A stretch of DNA of 64,000 nt from assembly GCA_963971425.1 (NCBI GenBank), contig OZ020524.1, positions 8,745,845-8,809,844 on the forward strand, in the 5' to 3' direction. Made by a program: the position numbers and the translations under genes. The notes beneath the pieces were generated by a model that saw only the letters and a list, made by a program, of their open reading frames with translations, had not been told where the DNA came from and ran no database searches. Source of the DNA: Bryoerythrophyllum caledonicum. Its lineage: Eukaryota > Streptophyta > Bryopsida > Pottiales > Pottiaceae. Below are positions 23,268 to 34,310 of this stretch, one piece after another; position 1 is the stretch's first letter; each line of letters begins with the position of its first letter.

Positions 23268-23540
23268 GCCCAGGGCGAATTGACCCCTCGGGGGTTACCT
23301 GAGGGGACCACCACGTGGTGGGGCCAACCATGGCCTCTATTTTATTTTCGGATGAGGCCCTAATTATAGCAAGGATGGATCCTCATAGGTTAACGATGGC
23401 TGTAGGCCCCAAATTATCCAAAAAAATCCAAAAAAAGCCTCTAAACCCCCCAAAATAAGAGGGCTAGAAAAATGACCCCATGCAACTATGATGGGGCCAC
23501 CTCGGGTATCTCCCAACAAGGGGTCAATTTGTCCTGGGCG
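23268..23540. mobile_element. 273-bp TIR element (MITE-like)
   Basis: The ends GCCCAGGGCGAATTGACCCC (left) and the complement of CGCCCAGGACAAATTGACCCC (right) form a 23-bp inverted repeat with three or four mismatches. The interior is GC-richer than its surroundings. No clear target duplication was seen. Confidence 0.55.
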
Positions 23541-23550
23541 TTCGACTTAT

Positions 23551-23602
23551 GGTTGCATGTGAACAATGCTGATTTTTTTGTTCACATTGTTCACATGGAA
23601 CC
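23551..23602. repeat. hairpin with 18-bp arms
   Basis: GGTTGCATGTGAACAATG at 23551-23568 is followed 16 bp later by its complement with one mismatch (23585-23602). It begins 11 bp after the MITE end. Function is unknown. Confidence 0.7.
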
Positions 23603-24837
23603 ACAAGTTAACATCTGAAAATATTGCATGTGAATTCCATGAACTGTGGCACTTTTGCAATGTGTTTTCAAAGAGGTGTTGAGACCATGTTGTTTTAAAA
23701 GCACTTTGTGAGGTTCTTTATGTAACCATTGTATGCCATTTGTATTACATGTAGTCCATTTCAGAATAATTATTCTTCCTTTTCCATAACTGCTCCAAGT
23801 ACTCTTTTCTATTGACAACCCTTCAGGGCATTTAGTGCAGTTTATGGAATATTGCCTCATACACAAGGCATTTCATCACCTATCTACAAATTCTAATATC
23901 CAAAAGACAAATATTAGAGTAGTGTAACATGGGCCAGGCCCTAAAGGGTGTACAAAATGAACTCTCTTCTTTTTTTTTTTTTTTTTTTTTCCAAGTAAAG
24001 AGAAACTTTACTGCACAGAAAAGGGGTAACTCTTTCTTTTTCAATGACACCTAGCCTTTCACATGAAATCATACAATGTGTGGTTGCTGTTCTTGTGAGC
24101 CCACATTTGTTTCTTACATATTCTAAACAACTTTTACTCATGCTAGGAATGAGAAGTTTGCCATCATTACAATCTCAGCAACCTTCTGTTATTATATTGT
24201 AAAGTGGAAGGATCAACGCACCAGTGGATCTTTGACCTGAGAGCCTTTTCATGGAATCAGGGAAAAAATCTACCAAATATTTTTTGAGCATACAGTAATG
24301 AGATATTGTTGAATTTCATGTGGTGCTTTGATCCTCAGAAAGAAGTGTAAAGAAAAGATTTGTCTTTGTCTCAAGTGCATAATCAATTGGACCAATCTTG
24401 AGGAAGGAGCCATGTGCTAGTCTATCATTTCTGTGTGTCACTTTGCCTTGAAAAGGCTACTGAAAGTACATTAGCCTGAGCTCATGTGCTTACAGTTGAG
24501 GATTTTCAAGGCCGTGTTGAATCTAAGGGGGGTTTTACACTACGGTAGAGAACTCCACCGGCCGGTCAAGAAGTCTTGGCCAAGACATGGTTATTTGAGG
24601 CGAGCGGTGGATGTTGTACAAGACAAAAAAAGAATAAAGTAATGCATGAAGAAGTCTTGACCAGTTAGTAATGTAAACACCCAAAGGTGAAGTCCACCGG
24701 CCAACTTCATAAGGTGAAGACCACCGGTGAACTTCACCACTAAGAAAGTTTATGCTAGCCAATGGAAACCACAATTTCTAATGGTCCCCATGGACATATT
24801 ATGTACAATACATTATGGGTTCCGTTGAACTACAAAA

Positions 24838-25960
24838 ATTTATATCTTTTGCATCAAATGTCCAAATGTAGTAACAGTTGTTGGGAAAAAAGCCCCTACT
24901 TGTCTAGTTTGTGTGGTAAAAATTTCACATGAATACAATATACATGTTGTTAGCACACACAACCATGTTATAATTAATTTCTTTCAAACCTTTTAATTAT
25001 TTGCTTTCCTTTTCTTCAATTACCACACAAGGCTTGTTGATGCTGACATTAGACTAAGTAACAACACATCTATGTGCTTACTGTGGGTTCTACGTTATAA
25101 TTTTTATACTACAAAAAAAATTGATTTGGTTGTTCAAAATTTATTTACCAAAAGTACATCAGGAAAATAGAAGGAACTTTTGTTCATATGCAGAATATAT
25201 CAAAGATATATGTTTCTTATGGTCATATAGATTCCATATGGGTCATAATCGCATTCCATATCAATATTGACATGAAATCAATATTGTTTCAATCCTTCTT
25301 GAGATCATATTGTAAGAAGATGATATGAAGTTGGTATAAAATACTTTCAATACAATAATTATAAATAGGAAATATGAAAAATAACACATAATTTGAAAAA
25401 AATACTAGTATGAAACTTTAGGACATTGTGTTTTCTATGTGGACAATAATTGACCCAACTAATAGAAATGAAATGATTTTTGCACATTAGACGAGTGTGT
25501 AAATGAAATCTCAAAAGATGTCAATATAAAAATAAAAATAAAGATAAGATATACCTTGACAACGATTGATGTCCAAATATAAGGTCAAACTCAAAAGCAA
25601 CTATTCTAAATAAAACATGTACCATCAATGTAAATTGTTTTAAAAATTTCCTTCCCGCTTTTTGCCAATGTCATCTTGTCTTTTCTCTTTTAATTTCTTC
25701 AATGCGCCAACTCTTTGTAGATGAAAATTCATTTTCCAAATTGGCTTTTGATTTCTTTGAACAAAGGATGGATATCTCCCATCTACTTAATGTTATAAGG
25801 TCCCCCATGCATTTTTGGCCGCAATCACCTTTCAAAATCTATACATTTTACATCAAGTGTAAAAATGTAGTAAAACTTGTTGGAAAAAATGGTCCTACTT
25901 GTCTAGTTTGTGTGGTAAAAAGTTCACATGAATTCAACATACAATGTAATTTTGAGAGCC
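24838..25960 (+). repeat. pair of direct repeats about 1 kb apart inside the Harbinger-like element
   Basis: The sequences at about 24842-24948 and 25846-25954 share 'aaatgtagtaa', 'ctacttgtctagtttgtgtggtaaaaa' (split into matching words) and 'ttcacatgaat', at roughly 80 percent over 105 bp. The intervening DNA is AT-rich with no supported gene. Confidence 0.6.
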
Positions 25961-26161
25961 ATTTATTACACCGGGTTAACTCTACTTTGTGTATAGAAAA
26001 CATCATCTAGCATAGAGTTTTTGGGCTACAATCAACTTTGAAGATCTAAAAAAGAGTAACAAGTAGTAAACTCCTACCTGAAAGACAAGCCTCACAATTA
26101 TGTCATTTATAATTAAAGAAAAATTGAAAATCAATAGCAATAAAAATTTGCAAATCTGCAG

Positions 26162-26640
26162 AACCCCCTTCCACTAAAATGCACGTAACTCACTCAATAC
26201 TCATTGAACTGACTTGAAATTTGTACCACACAAACAAGACAAAAATGTGCATCTCTAGAAAAAATAAGCGTTGGATAAAGACCTTCCACAAAGAAGTTAC
26301 AGCACGCCGAAGTTGCAGTGTTTGAAATTGACATTGAATTTTTTTGCACAACCCTTTCCACTAAAATGCACGTAACTCACTCAATACTACACCATTCCGT
26401 GAATATAGTGTAGACTAGACTATTTGAAATTTCCTACACTAATTGAAAATTTACATGCAATTGTTGACTGACACACACTTGCTTAAGAACAAATACCCAA
26501 TCAGAACTTGGCATGCACATGCTTTGATGGAAATTAGTGTGAGTGATCTACATCAATAATCCCTCTACACTATATTCAGTGTTTAGTGTAATCGAACTAA
26601 CTTGAAATTTGTACCACATAAACTAGACAAAAATGCGCAA
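26162..26640 (+). repeat. tandem duplication, one copy holding a MITE
   Basis: A unit beginning 'ccactaaaatgcacgtaactcac' occurs at about 26170 and again at about 26350. The second unit is interrupted by a 199-bp MITE exactly after 'ctcaatac', and the rest ('ttgaaatttgtaccaca') resumes after it. The first unit is therefore the empty-site control. Confidence 0.75.
26390..26588. mobile_element. 199-bp TA-flanked MITE, family M2 copy 1
   Basis: It starts CACCATTCCGTGAATATAGTG and ends with the complement of CACTAAACACTGAATATAGTG, bounded by TA on both sides (26388-26389, 26589-26590). The neighbouring tandem unit gives the uninserted sequence. The related copy is at about 51668-51870. TA duplication suggests a Tc1/mariner-type mobiliser; the ends also resemble those of the foldback element at 15284-18048. 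Confidence 0.7.
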
Positions 26641-27423
26641 CTTACCTTACAATTTTTTCAAAAAATAGACACTCATGGAAGAAGAAGCAAGAACTTGAAC
26701 TGCAGTAAAATTCAGCAAATTTGCAAGGGGAAAGAATATTTTAAGTAAGTTCTTCTCTAGTGGTTTGGTTTCTTGTCCAGAGGGTTGAGGTCGGACAAGA
26801 AACTAATGTAGAGGAGAGGAACTCTTGAAAAAGGTGTTGCCACATAGGCATCCATGTCATTTTTTCATCCATGCTTGAAGTTCTTCACCGGTCAAGTCTT
26901 GGCCATAGTGTAAACCCAATCCGGTGAAGAACAAATTGTTCTCCAATCATATTGCTCCATTTCCTTGAATTCTTGGCCGGTGGAGTTCTTCACCATAGTG
27001 TAAAGCGGGCCTAAGGTTAATGTGGGATCCCTTTATTTACCCTGGTCGAGCATTGCACCGAGCCTCAACCTTTGGTGGGTCCATTTTTATGGTCTTCTCA
27101 CTTTTGAGGCTTTAGAGGCTTCTTTTGGATTTTTTGGGCCAAATTTGGGGCCTGAAGCCTCAATTCCCCCGCAAAGCCCTTCCCTTTCATTAGACAGGGG
27201 CACCGTCCAACATAAAATAGGGGTCGGTTTTATCCACACCTTCTCGAGCATGAGGCTTGGAGCAACACTTGATCGGGGGTATATAGTGGGATCCGTCAAG
27301 GTGTAGCTACATGAAGGTTCAAAGCTACCACAAATCTACACCTCTTATGTACCAAAGCAACTACGATGCTTTTTGTGTTGTACTGATTTTTTTGAATTTA
27401 TGTAATCTAAATTTGTAATTTAA

Positions 27424-28364
27424 TCCTAAAGGACCAAGTGTCAAAAATAGGCTTTTTGAAAGTTTGGTCAGGTTCCTATGGTGTCAATTTTCAACATTCC
27501 ACTCTGAAATTTGTAGTGTAGAAGGGCATTAGAAAAACCTCGGTGGGAATACAATTTTTTCTTAAAATCGACATTAATGAAAAAATTATAGGGTTTTGAA
27601 TTTCAAACGAGGAGAGCGGGCACATTGGGCACCTCCAAAAACTTTTGCTAGAACACTCTATTGAATGTGAGATTCTCAATACTACCAAGTAATATTATTT
27701 CCTTTTATACTGTCTTAAAATTATTTTTGTCTTTAGTGAAAAATAGCATATTAACCCAAGTCAAACATTTTCACACTTGTCTTACATTGTCAGGCAAGAT
27801 ACCAAAAAATCTTCTTCCTTTCCACATAAAGCTTATAAAACTTTACATTTTTTACTTTTTATTCTTTCCACAACAATATGTGGTGTACGCCTTCTTCTTG
27901 ACCGCTTGGATTATCAATCTAATACATCTTAATTTCACAAAATTAAAACGGGAATTGGCCATTTTTGAACCTCCACTCCTTGCACAATTGTTTTGAATAT
28001 GCTACACCCCTCATCTACCTCTAAAAAATTAATGCATAGGGAACTAACATCATGGTTAACACAATAATAATAGATTTAGACCTTGTGAAGTGCAAGAATT
28101 TGACATCATGTGAAGTCAAAGTCCAATGATCTACTTAATGCTTGGAAGAAAATGAACCATTCACTTGACTTCAAACACTATAATATTTCAATCTGTGAGG
28201 TCAAAGTTTATGTATTTTTGTAAGTATATTACTTAACAAGTTTTATTTGAGATCCTACGCTCAAAACTAGATATAAAAGTTTTTGTTTCCTTCTTTATTC
28301 ATTGCACTAGAATCCAACAGTTTTGAAGTGTTTTTGGTGTGAAACTCCCACGGTACCTTAGAAG
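27424..28364 (+). mobile_element. family P MITE, copy 5 (best full-length)
   Basis: The 941-bp copy starts TCCTAAAGGACC after TTAA (27420-27423) and ends CCTTAGAAG before TTAT. It provides the reference order of blocks for the family: 'aagtgtcaaaaat', 'ggtcaggttcctatgg', 'gaatgtgagatt', 'ttttcacacttgt', 'aacctccactccttgcacaa', 'ctacacccctcatctacctct', 'aatagatttagacctt', 'gagatcctacg' and 'tttgaagtgtttttggtgtga'. ORFs inside (27661-27996 and others) are not shared between copies and are not genes. Confidence 0.8.
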
Positions 28365-28368
28365 TTAT

Positions 28369-30009
28369 AACTCAAAAATCTTTGTCAAATATTATGAATT
28401 ACCAAATGCAGCTCTAGTGGAAAGATGTTGTGGTGAGGCTAATTAGTATATTAAATAAGGCAAAACCTGATAATTGACAAGTTAAGCAATGTGCATATAT
28501 GAAGAGAACAATTAATAATACATTAACTTTTCAAATATTGCCAATAGAACTACAATTTCTATCCAAATGATTTTATATATTATTGAACGAGTGTGTATTA
28601 ATTATAAATTTTCAAAAGTAAGCTCTCATGTTTAGCCGGTAGCCGCCAATAGGTACCCCCCCATAAGCGCCGACCAAAAGTAAAGAGTTTTGGCAAGTAG
28701 AAAACCTCCGTTTGAGCTCAATGGATAGTGATGGGTTGGAAATACGCCACTTTTATAGGTGTTGGTTATGGAGATTGTTTGGTTACCAAACTAATTACCT
28801 TAAAAGCAATTTAATATTGAGCCAATGATCCACGAGCTGTGGCGACTGCAAATTGTGAGCAACAATGATTCTCACTAGAGCAAAAGATCTGTGAACAACG
28901 ACCTACAAGTTGCAAGTGACAGCGAATTACATTTGGGACATGCAATTTATGAACTATAAATTTGTAAAGTTGACCTCATGCGACTTGCGAATTGCAAGAT
29001 GAGCAAGGTGGATGTTTAGAGCATCTTCACATGTCCTCAAAGTCTGCGGATAACGTGGCACGCAAACTGGATAGGTTCCTCAGCAGGAGCGGCAGGGTCG
29101 GGCGACAATGGTGGGTGCCCTCCGGCTAGGCTCTCGCGAACTATGTTGTAGGAAGCCACTCCATTAAAGAGAGTGCCCGGTAATGAGACTTCCGAACAAC
29201 TTTGGGCAAATATAGACAACACAATGCGAGTACGGAGAGAAAAAAATTTCATTTGTCATCCTTCAAGCTTGGACCTCCCTTAGTTTACCTAGACGTATGC
29301 TTCATTGTAGAGCTTGAATAAAGTGTGGGCCGTTGCCGTGGACAAAGATTGGAGGCAATGATGATTGTGTCGTCTTGATCCCCGGGCGAGCTTATTTTAG
29401 TGGGTCAAGGGTGCAGATGCACCTAGGGTGGAGTGATGGAGAAGCAACAGGGAGTAGATGCTGAAGCAATCAACAATAATCAACAAGCAACATAGGTTAT
29501 ATTGCAAAATCAAAATTGATGTGGTCCACAACATTTTTAGCTACAATATTGATACATCCACTCTATATGAGGTGAATTGTGTAGTATCTTTGTAGGAATA
29601 TGGCTTTTTGATACATTAATGCTCTAAAAGTAAATAGTTATGTTATTAACAATGAAATTTGTTGAATTCAATTAGGCAATTCTAAACTTGTTGGAATTTT
29701 TCTACAACCTTATTTTGAGATTTAGATATTTTCATGTGAATAATAATAGTCTCTCTGATATTGTGGATTTTTTTTTATTAGTGCCAAAGTCCATTTAAAG
29801 CAAATCAAAGGTTTTTTTGACACAAGTAAAGTGATCCTTCAGTGCAGAGGGGAAATGATACAAGGCGGATCCCCTCTAGGATCGGCGGGGTCAAGCCGAT
29901 GCCTGGGCCAAATCAGAAGTGAGTGAAAAAGGATTAATTGTTAGTGCTAATTATACCTCTCCAATGGCAATTATAATATAGATACTAGTGAGGTCTTTTG
30001 TCTATCTAG
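28369..30009. other. AT-rich intergenic DNA
   Basis: No gene is supported. A stretch from about 29017 ('agagcatcttcacatg') resembles the AGAGCATC-type ends of plant MITEs. The T run at 29767-29777 could be the reversed poly(A) end of the LINE remnant at 30010-31075, but I found no matching target duplication. Confidence 0.4.
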
Positions 30010-31075
30010 GCTACAAGCACATCATTACAACAACACAACTCTTTGAATCTTTTGGTGAGTTTTTCACTCTTTTGAGGGGCATGTTTACAGTTGAAGAGGG
30101 TTTTTGACTATGCGATCCTCCCATAGTCAAGCAAACCAAGCCACATCTTAGCATGCAACTTTTGTTTGGGCCACCAGATATTGTCGAAGGCAACATCATT
30201 CCACTGGCTTTAGAGATACTAGATGATGATGCCATGTAGCAAAAACCAGATTTTTCTAATCAGCTTGAAATGCCTTGCAATACGGTGGGTAAAAATCCCA
30301 TGCTTCTAGGTGAGTCGGGCCAATTTGGCACGTAATAAGGGGCAATTGATTTTCTTCCTTACTCTCCTACAAGTTAGAAGAGTTCTAATATGGAAATTAG
30401 CGTTGCCTGTTGCCTTGCCGTCGACGTGTTTGTGCCGCTCCACATATATATATATGGTTTCTTACGGATACCGCGCAGAGGGAGGAGTTTTGCAATAACA
30501 TCAGCTCTCCATTGCCATGCCTTCTTCGTAGATTGACACTCCCAAAATCCATGAAGAATCGTCTCTAGGCTGCCTTGAGTGCAAATGGGGCATCGTTGGT
30601 CAATCAAACCTTGGACTCCACCTCTCTAAACATAGATCGCCACTGCCTTGTGCCACACCGTCCACAACAATCTAGCTTCTTTTTTGACTCTGTCTGAGTC
30701 CCACACGTTCATCCACCTCAACTTGTAGCCTATCGGCAGAATTCCACTCCACTTTCTTGTGACCGGTAGGACATGGTGTCAACCTCTGAGGGTGGTGCAA
30801 TCCAACTTCGTGTTGAATTGCATGAACGAAGTGTCTCTATTCCAGCGGAACCTCGTAGGATCCCACCCGAGTTGGTCGCACGTGGCGTAGGAGAAGAGAA
30901 TGGACTTTTTTTTCAGGCCTCTTGAGACTTCGATTACACATGCGCTCCTAATCTAGCCTGTGTGGATTGAGGCGCGTTCATCTCCCCATTGGTCCCATGA
31001 AACCCTCTGCCAACGGTCTTCCCATGGCAAGGCTTGCAAGCAGGCTAATGCCATTTGAATTGTGTAGGTTGGCTT
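30010..31075 (-). mobile_element. LINE ORF2 C-terminal remnant
   Basis: On the minus strand, a frame interrupted by a few TAG/TGA codons runs from about 31070 to 30374. It reads YTIQMALACLQALPWEDRW, then VTRKWSGILPIGYKLRWMNVWD, VKKEARLLWTVWHKA and the zinc-binding CPICTQGSLETILHGFWEC. After a frameshift it continues to VAFDNIWWPKQKL and WLALLDYGRIA near 30110. This order (post-RT domain, zf-RVT, LLDYGR tail) is that of plant L1-like ORF2. The reverse transcriptase core is missing. It belongs to the same general class as the LINE at 22118-22962 but is more decayed. Confidence 0.75.
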
Positions 31076-31210
31076 GGTGTCGTACTACAAATTTTTTAAT
31101 TTTTTTAGTTAGGTAGTTATAGGTCTTTAAAGTAAGCAAGATAGCTAGGCTAGAAGGTTATCCCCAACCGGGATTAATCTTTAGGTAAGATTAAGGTAGG
31201 AAGAATACGG

Positions 31211-31226
31211 GGCTTTTATAAAAGCC
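31211..31226 (+). promoter_or_regulatory. palindromic TATA motif upstream of gag-like gene 2
   Basis: GGCTTTTATAAAAGCC is a perfect 16-bp palindrome with a TATAAAA core. It lies about 1 kb before the gag-like frame at 32.25 kb, separated from it by two minisatellites. A promoter role is inference, by analogy with the TATA box at 3189. Confidence 0.35.
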
Positions 31227-31572
31227 TTAATAGTAGCAAGAAGGGACCTAGAGCTCTAACTTAGGCTCTAGCCTAAAGGCAGTCCCTCAGGCCCCAAACC
31301 TGCATAACGACCAAGAGGCAGAGAATGCCATCATCCGGGCCAACCCACCCAAGCCCGAATCTGGCCCGGAAGGTGGAAGGAGGCTGAATCTGGCTCGGAA
31401 GGTGGAAGGAGCCCGGGGTCCAGCCCGGAAGGGACCTGCGACCCAGCCTGGAAAGTCCACCCCCAATAAAGTCCGGGCCAGCCGTGTACAAAGGCACCAA
31501 CACCGGGAAGGAAGAGCATCAGCTTGTGCACATGCACTCAGAGCATCACGAAGGGGGAGGAGCACCAAGGCG

Positions 31573-31745
31573 AGGCTCCGGGCCAGCAGGCTTATGAGTG
31601 GGAGCTCTAGGGCATGAGGCTTATGAGTGAGAGCTCCGGGGCAGGAGGCTTATGAGTGAGAGCTCCGGGCTAGCAGGCTTATGAGTAAGGGCTCCGGCCA
31701 GCAGGCTTATGAGCGAGATATCCGGCCAGCAGGCTTATGATGCGA
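31573..31745 (+). repeat. minisatellite, ~31-bp unit, about 6 copies
   Basis: Degenerate units contain 'gctccgggccagcaggcttatgag' (in shorter words: 'gctccgg', 'ccagcagg', 'cttatgag'). The array lies in the presumed leader of the gag-like element. Open frames across it are by-products of the repeat. Confidence 0.85.
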
Positions 31746-31924
31746 GGCTCCGAGAAGCACCGACACGAATCTGAAGAGGAGCACTACAGAGGAGCACTGA
31801 TCGACACGAACGTGAAGAGGAGCACTGACCGACATCAAGGAATACCGACACGAACGTGAAGAGAGACACCATCTCCAGGAAAGGTACGTATGCTGGCACC
31901 CTCTTGGTAACACGAGGAATAGGA

Positions 31925-32138
31925 AGGCTCCGGGCCAGTCTTCAACGAAGGAGCACCAGGCACTAAGCCTCCAGGCCAGCCTCAACGGAGGAGCACCAGG
32001 CACTAAGGCTCCGGGCCAGCCTTCAACGCAGGAGCACCGGGCACTAAGGCTCCGGGCCAGCCTCAACGGAGGAGCACCAAACACTAAGGCTCCGGGCCAG
32101 CCTTCAACGCAAGAGCACCAGGCACTAAGGTTCCATGC
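31925..32138 (+). repeat. minisatellite, ~42-bp unit, about 5 copies
   Basis: Units have the order 'aggctccgggccagcc', 'tcaacggaggagcacc', 'aggcacta'. The first part (gctccgggccag) is shared with the neighbouring 31-bp array, so both arose from one seed. The 157-aa minus-strand frame at 31707-32180 is produced by this repeat. Confidence 0.9.
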
Positions 32139-32244
32139 CAACCAAATACAAGAACACCAACAACCGGGTAAGGAGCCCAACCGTCGTATAAGGAGTCTGG
32201 GCCAGTCGTGTTCAAGAGTACCACAGGTGTGAAGGAAGCACCTG

Positions 32245-34310
32245 CACTAGGACGAGAAGGACAAGCCCCAACGCGGTTTTCACGCCTCAGGACCCTCAGA
32301 ATCGAATCGCCTCCAATCTAGTACCCTCGGGAAAGAAGGATATTTTCCCGATCATTCCCAAGGATTCTCTGGAGCTCGCCGAGCTCAAAGAGGATCTCCT
32401 TCGTATGGGTTGTCTCTCCCTCATGGATTTCTTTGGAGTTTTTGGGTGGAATCCACTGTGCAGGAGATGCGGCAAGATCCCTTGCGGGAACCCGATGGAG
32501 ATAGCATCCGGGCTTGCCCGGATAGATGGACCATGGGGAGGTGGCAAGAGGTGTACGGCTTCCCACGACAAGGGGCGGGATGGACTAGTACGAAGAAGGA
32601 GGAGTATGCCAAGGGGAGGTTCGGTAACAAAGACGCCAAGAATGGTTATGCGGTACAAGATTGCGCGGACCCCCGCGCTAGACGGGTCTTCGCATTCCTC
32701 GTACCGATCTTACACCCCGAGAAACCTACCCGAGTGGCGGTTACTCTCGCTAGCATCGTGTATGGTTCCTACCTTGGCGAGAGGGTGGTGAATTGGGCCA
32801 TCATTGTGAAGGACGTGGTGATTAGGTTGACTCGGAGTATGCACAATGTCAAGCGTGCACCCCTCTGCCCGTTTTTGATCCACCTCTATCACTATTTCAA
32901 GGAGATTACTCCGGAGGAGGACATGGCGTATGGAATGCAAATGATGATAAAGAAGTTTGAAGGGACAGAATCAAAACCCGAACCGGGGTCTAAAGGAGGG
33001 AGCAGCTCATCACAGTCAGGAGAGGAGGTTATACCACCTCCCAAGCGCCAGAGACAGAGAGGAGCCCCCTCCACCTGCACCCGCGCAGCCATTCGCACCG
33101 CAGCTCGGAGGCAAGTCTTATCCGAGTTGCTACCGGACCGGCGCAACTCGGAGGCAAGTCTTATCCGGCCTCTAAGCTACTAGAAGCCATTCGCGTATAT
33201 GTGGAAGACGCGGATAGGACTTTCGGACAAGCAAGCAGCTTGGTGGGTAACCCTCCGCGTGAAGGGTTGATCGCTGCGATGAAGGAGAGGGTCGGAGGAG
33301 TTGGCGATCTCCGCCTCATGGAGCAGGTCAACCAACTCACACTCGATGTAACAAAGGTGAAGAGTCGAGCGTTGGAGGCAGAGAGAAGTTGCAAGGCGAC
33401 TCTTCTCCAAGCCAATGCCTCGGCGGCAGCGTTACAGCAGATAGATAAAGCATTACGTTTTTCCGCAGATGTGGTACTAAAGGCCAAGATGTTCGATGCT
33501 CGATTGGAGAGAGATGACCACATTTCCAGCAAGCGGGTAATTGCCTTTCTGATGGAGCAAACTGTGAAGGTTGAGACGGCTTATGCCAACATGAGGTTAT
33601 TGGTGAGCAATCTCACTCACATTCTACCGAAGTTTGTGGAAGACTCTGACAGTTCGGACAAGGATGGGGATTCGAGTTCGGAGACCAACCCAGAGGAGCG
33701 TTGCCTCGGTGATCACGGCCCACAGAAGGAGAAGGAAGTGGTGGACCTTGACAGCCCGGATCTGCTCCCTCAACTCCCGAGTTCGAGGGTCCCGGCAGAA
33801 CCCTTCCCTTTGGAGGTCACCACACCGATGCAGAGCGGTTGGAACGAACGTCCGGGTGTCGCGATGGAGCCCCCACTCATCGTGCATCCTCGCCAGCTGC
33901 CACTCAGTGACCCCCTGTGCACTACACCGATTGTGGCCCCTTTGCAGAGCGGGCTTCACCTTGGGAAGACCGCAAGTGAGAGTTCCTTTTACTTGTACAC
34001 TCCAGGACAGATATCCGGCCAGGATGTCATCATGGGCACCCCGAGTCAGGTATCGGTCCCTCCGACACGATCCGGGCCTCATCCGGGCATGACTACCAGG
34101 TCACTCACCCCGGATGGCCCGGATTCCTCCTTGCCTTCAAGGGAAACCTTGTTGAGGGCAACGACTACCCAACCCACGCCTTCCACCGATGTGTTTGTGC
34201 CATTGGTGGCACTTGCAATAGCCGCGCCCACCCCGATTTCAAGCCGGAGTTCTAAGAAGCGCAAAAGGAGGGAGGAGCGGAAGAGACTCGAGGAGCTAGC
34301 CCGGAACTAG
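32245..34310 (+). pseudogene. gag-like / plant-mobile-domain-like protein, near full-length copy
   Basis: The coding path is read in four pieces. First, about 32270-32450 holds IIPKDSLELAELKEDLLRMG. A frameshift near 32450 leads into RWTMGRWQEVYG, FLVPILHPEKP, ASIVYGSYLGERVVNWA and CPFLIHLYHYFKEIT (to about 33050). A second shift leads into a Pro-rich PPPPAPAQPFAPQLGGKSYP. Then a 43-bp tandem duplication (33104-33167) shifts the frame to KLLEAIRVYVEDADRTFGQ and a long open stretch to 34310. That last part has a coiled coil (LEAERSCKATLLQANASAAA), the block FLMEQTVKVETAYANMRLL, an acidic Ser-rich linker and a basic tail KKRKRREERKRLEELARN. Only three lesions make it younger than the copy at 3519-8957. 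There are no cysteines in a zinc knuckle, and no protease or polymerase follows. Confidence 0.65.
33104..33167 (+). repeat. 43-bp tandem duplication breaking the frame
   Basis: The 21-bp word starting 'ctcggaggcaag' and ending 'tccg' occurs at 33104 and 33147 (period 43). Removing one period puts the frame of GGKSYP directly into that of KLLEAIRVYVEDADRTF. Confidence 0.85.

Larger units (their letters stand above)
24527..27011. mobile_element. Harbinger/Tourist-like TIR element, 2.5 kb
   Basis: The left end GGGGGGTTTTACACTACGG and the complement of the right end GGCCCGCTTTACACTATGG continue into a shared AGAACTCCACCGGCC, giving a TIR of about 38 bp. It is flanked by TAA on both sides (24524-24526, 27012-27014). 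A TWA duplication and GG-starting termini are characteristic of PIF/Harbinger. Subterminal regions repeat 'caccgg' and 'tcttggcc' words. No transposase or Myb-like ORF was found, so this is a non-autonomous copy. It hosts a nested MITE (26390-26588). Confidence 0.7.

Noticed and set aside
29017..29250. Possible MITE starting 'agagcatcttcacatg'
   Set aside because: No matching inverted end or target duplication could be found nearby.
31707..32180. Minus-strand 157-codon Trp/Cys/Leu-rich frame
   Set aside because: It is a by-product of the 42-bp minisatellite; units translate to near-identical strings.
33624..34092. 152-codon frames on both strands inside the gag-like gene
   Set aside because: They are shadows of the long frame 33201-34310, which aligns with the second gene copy.
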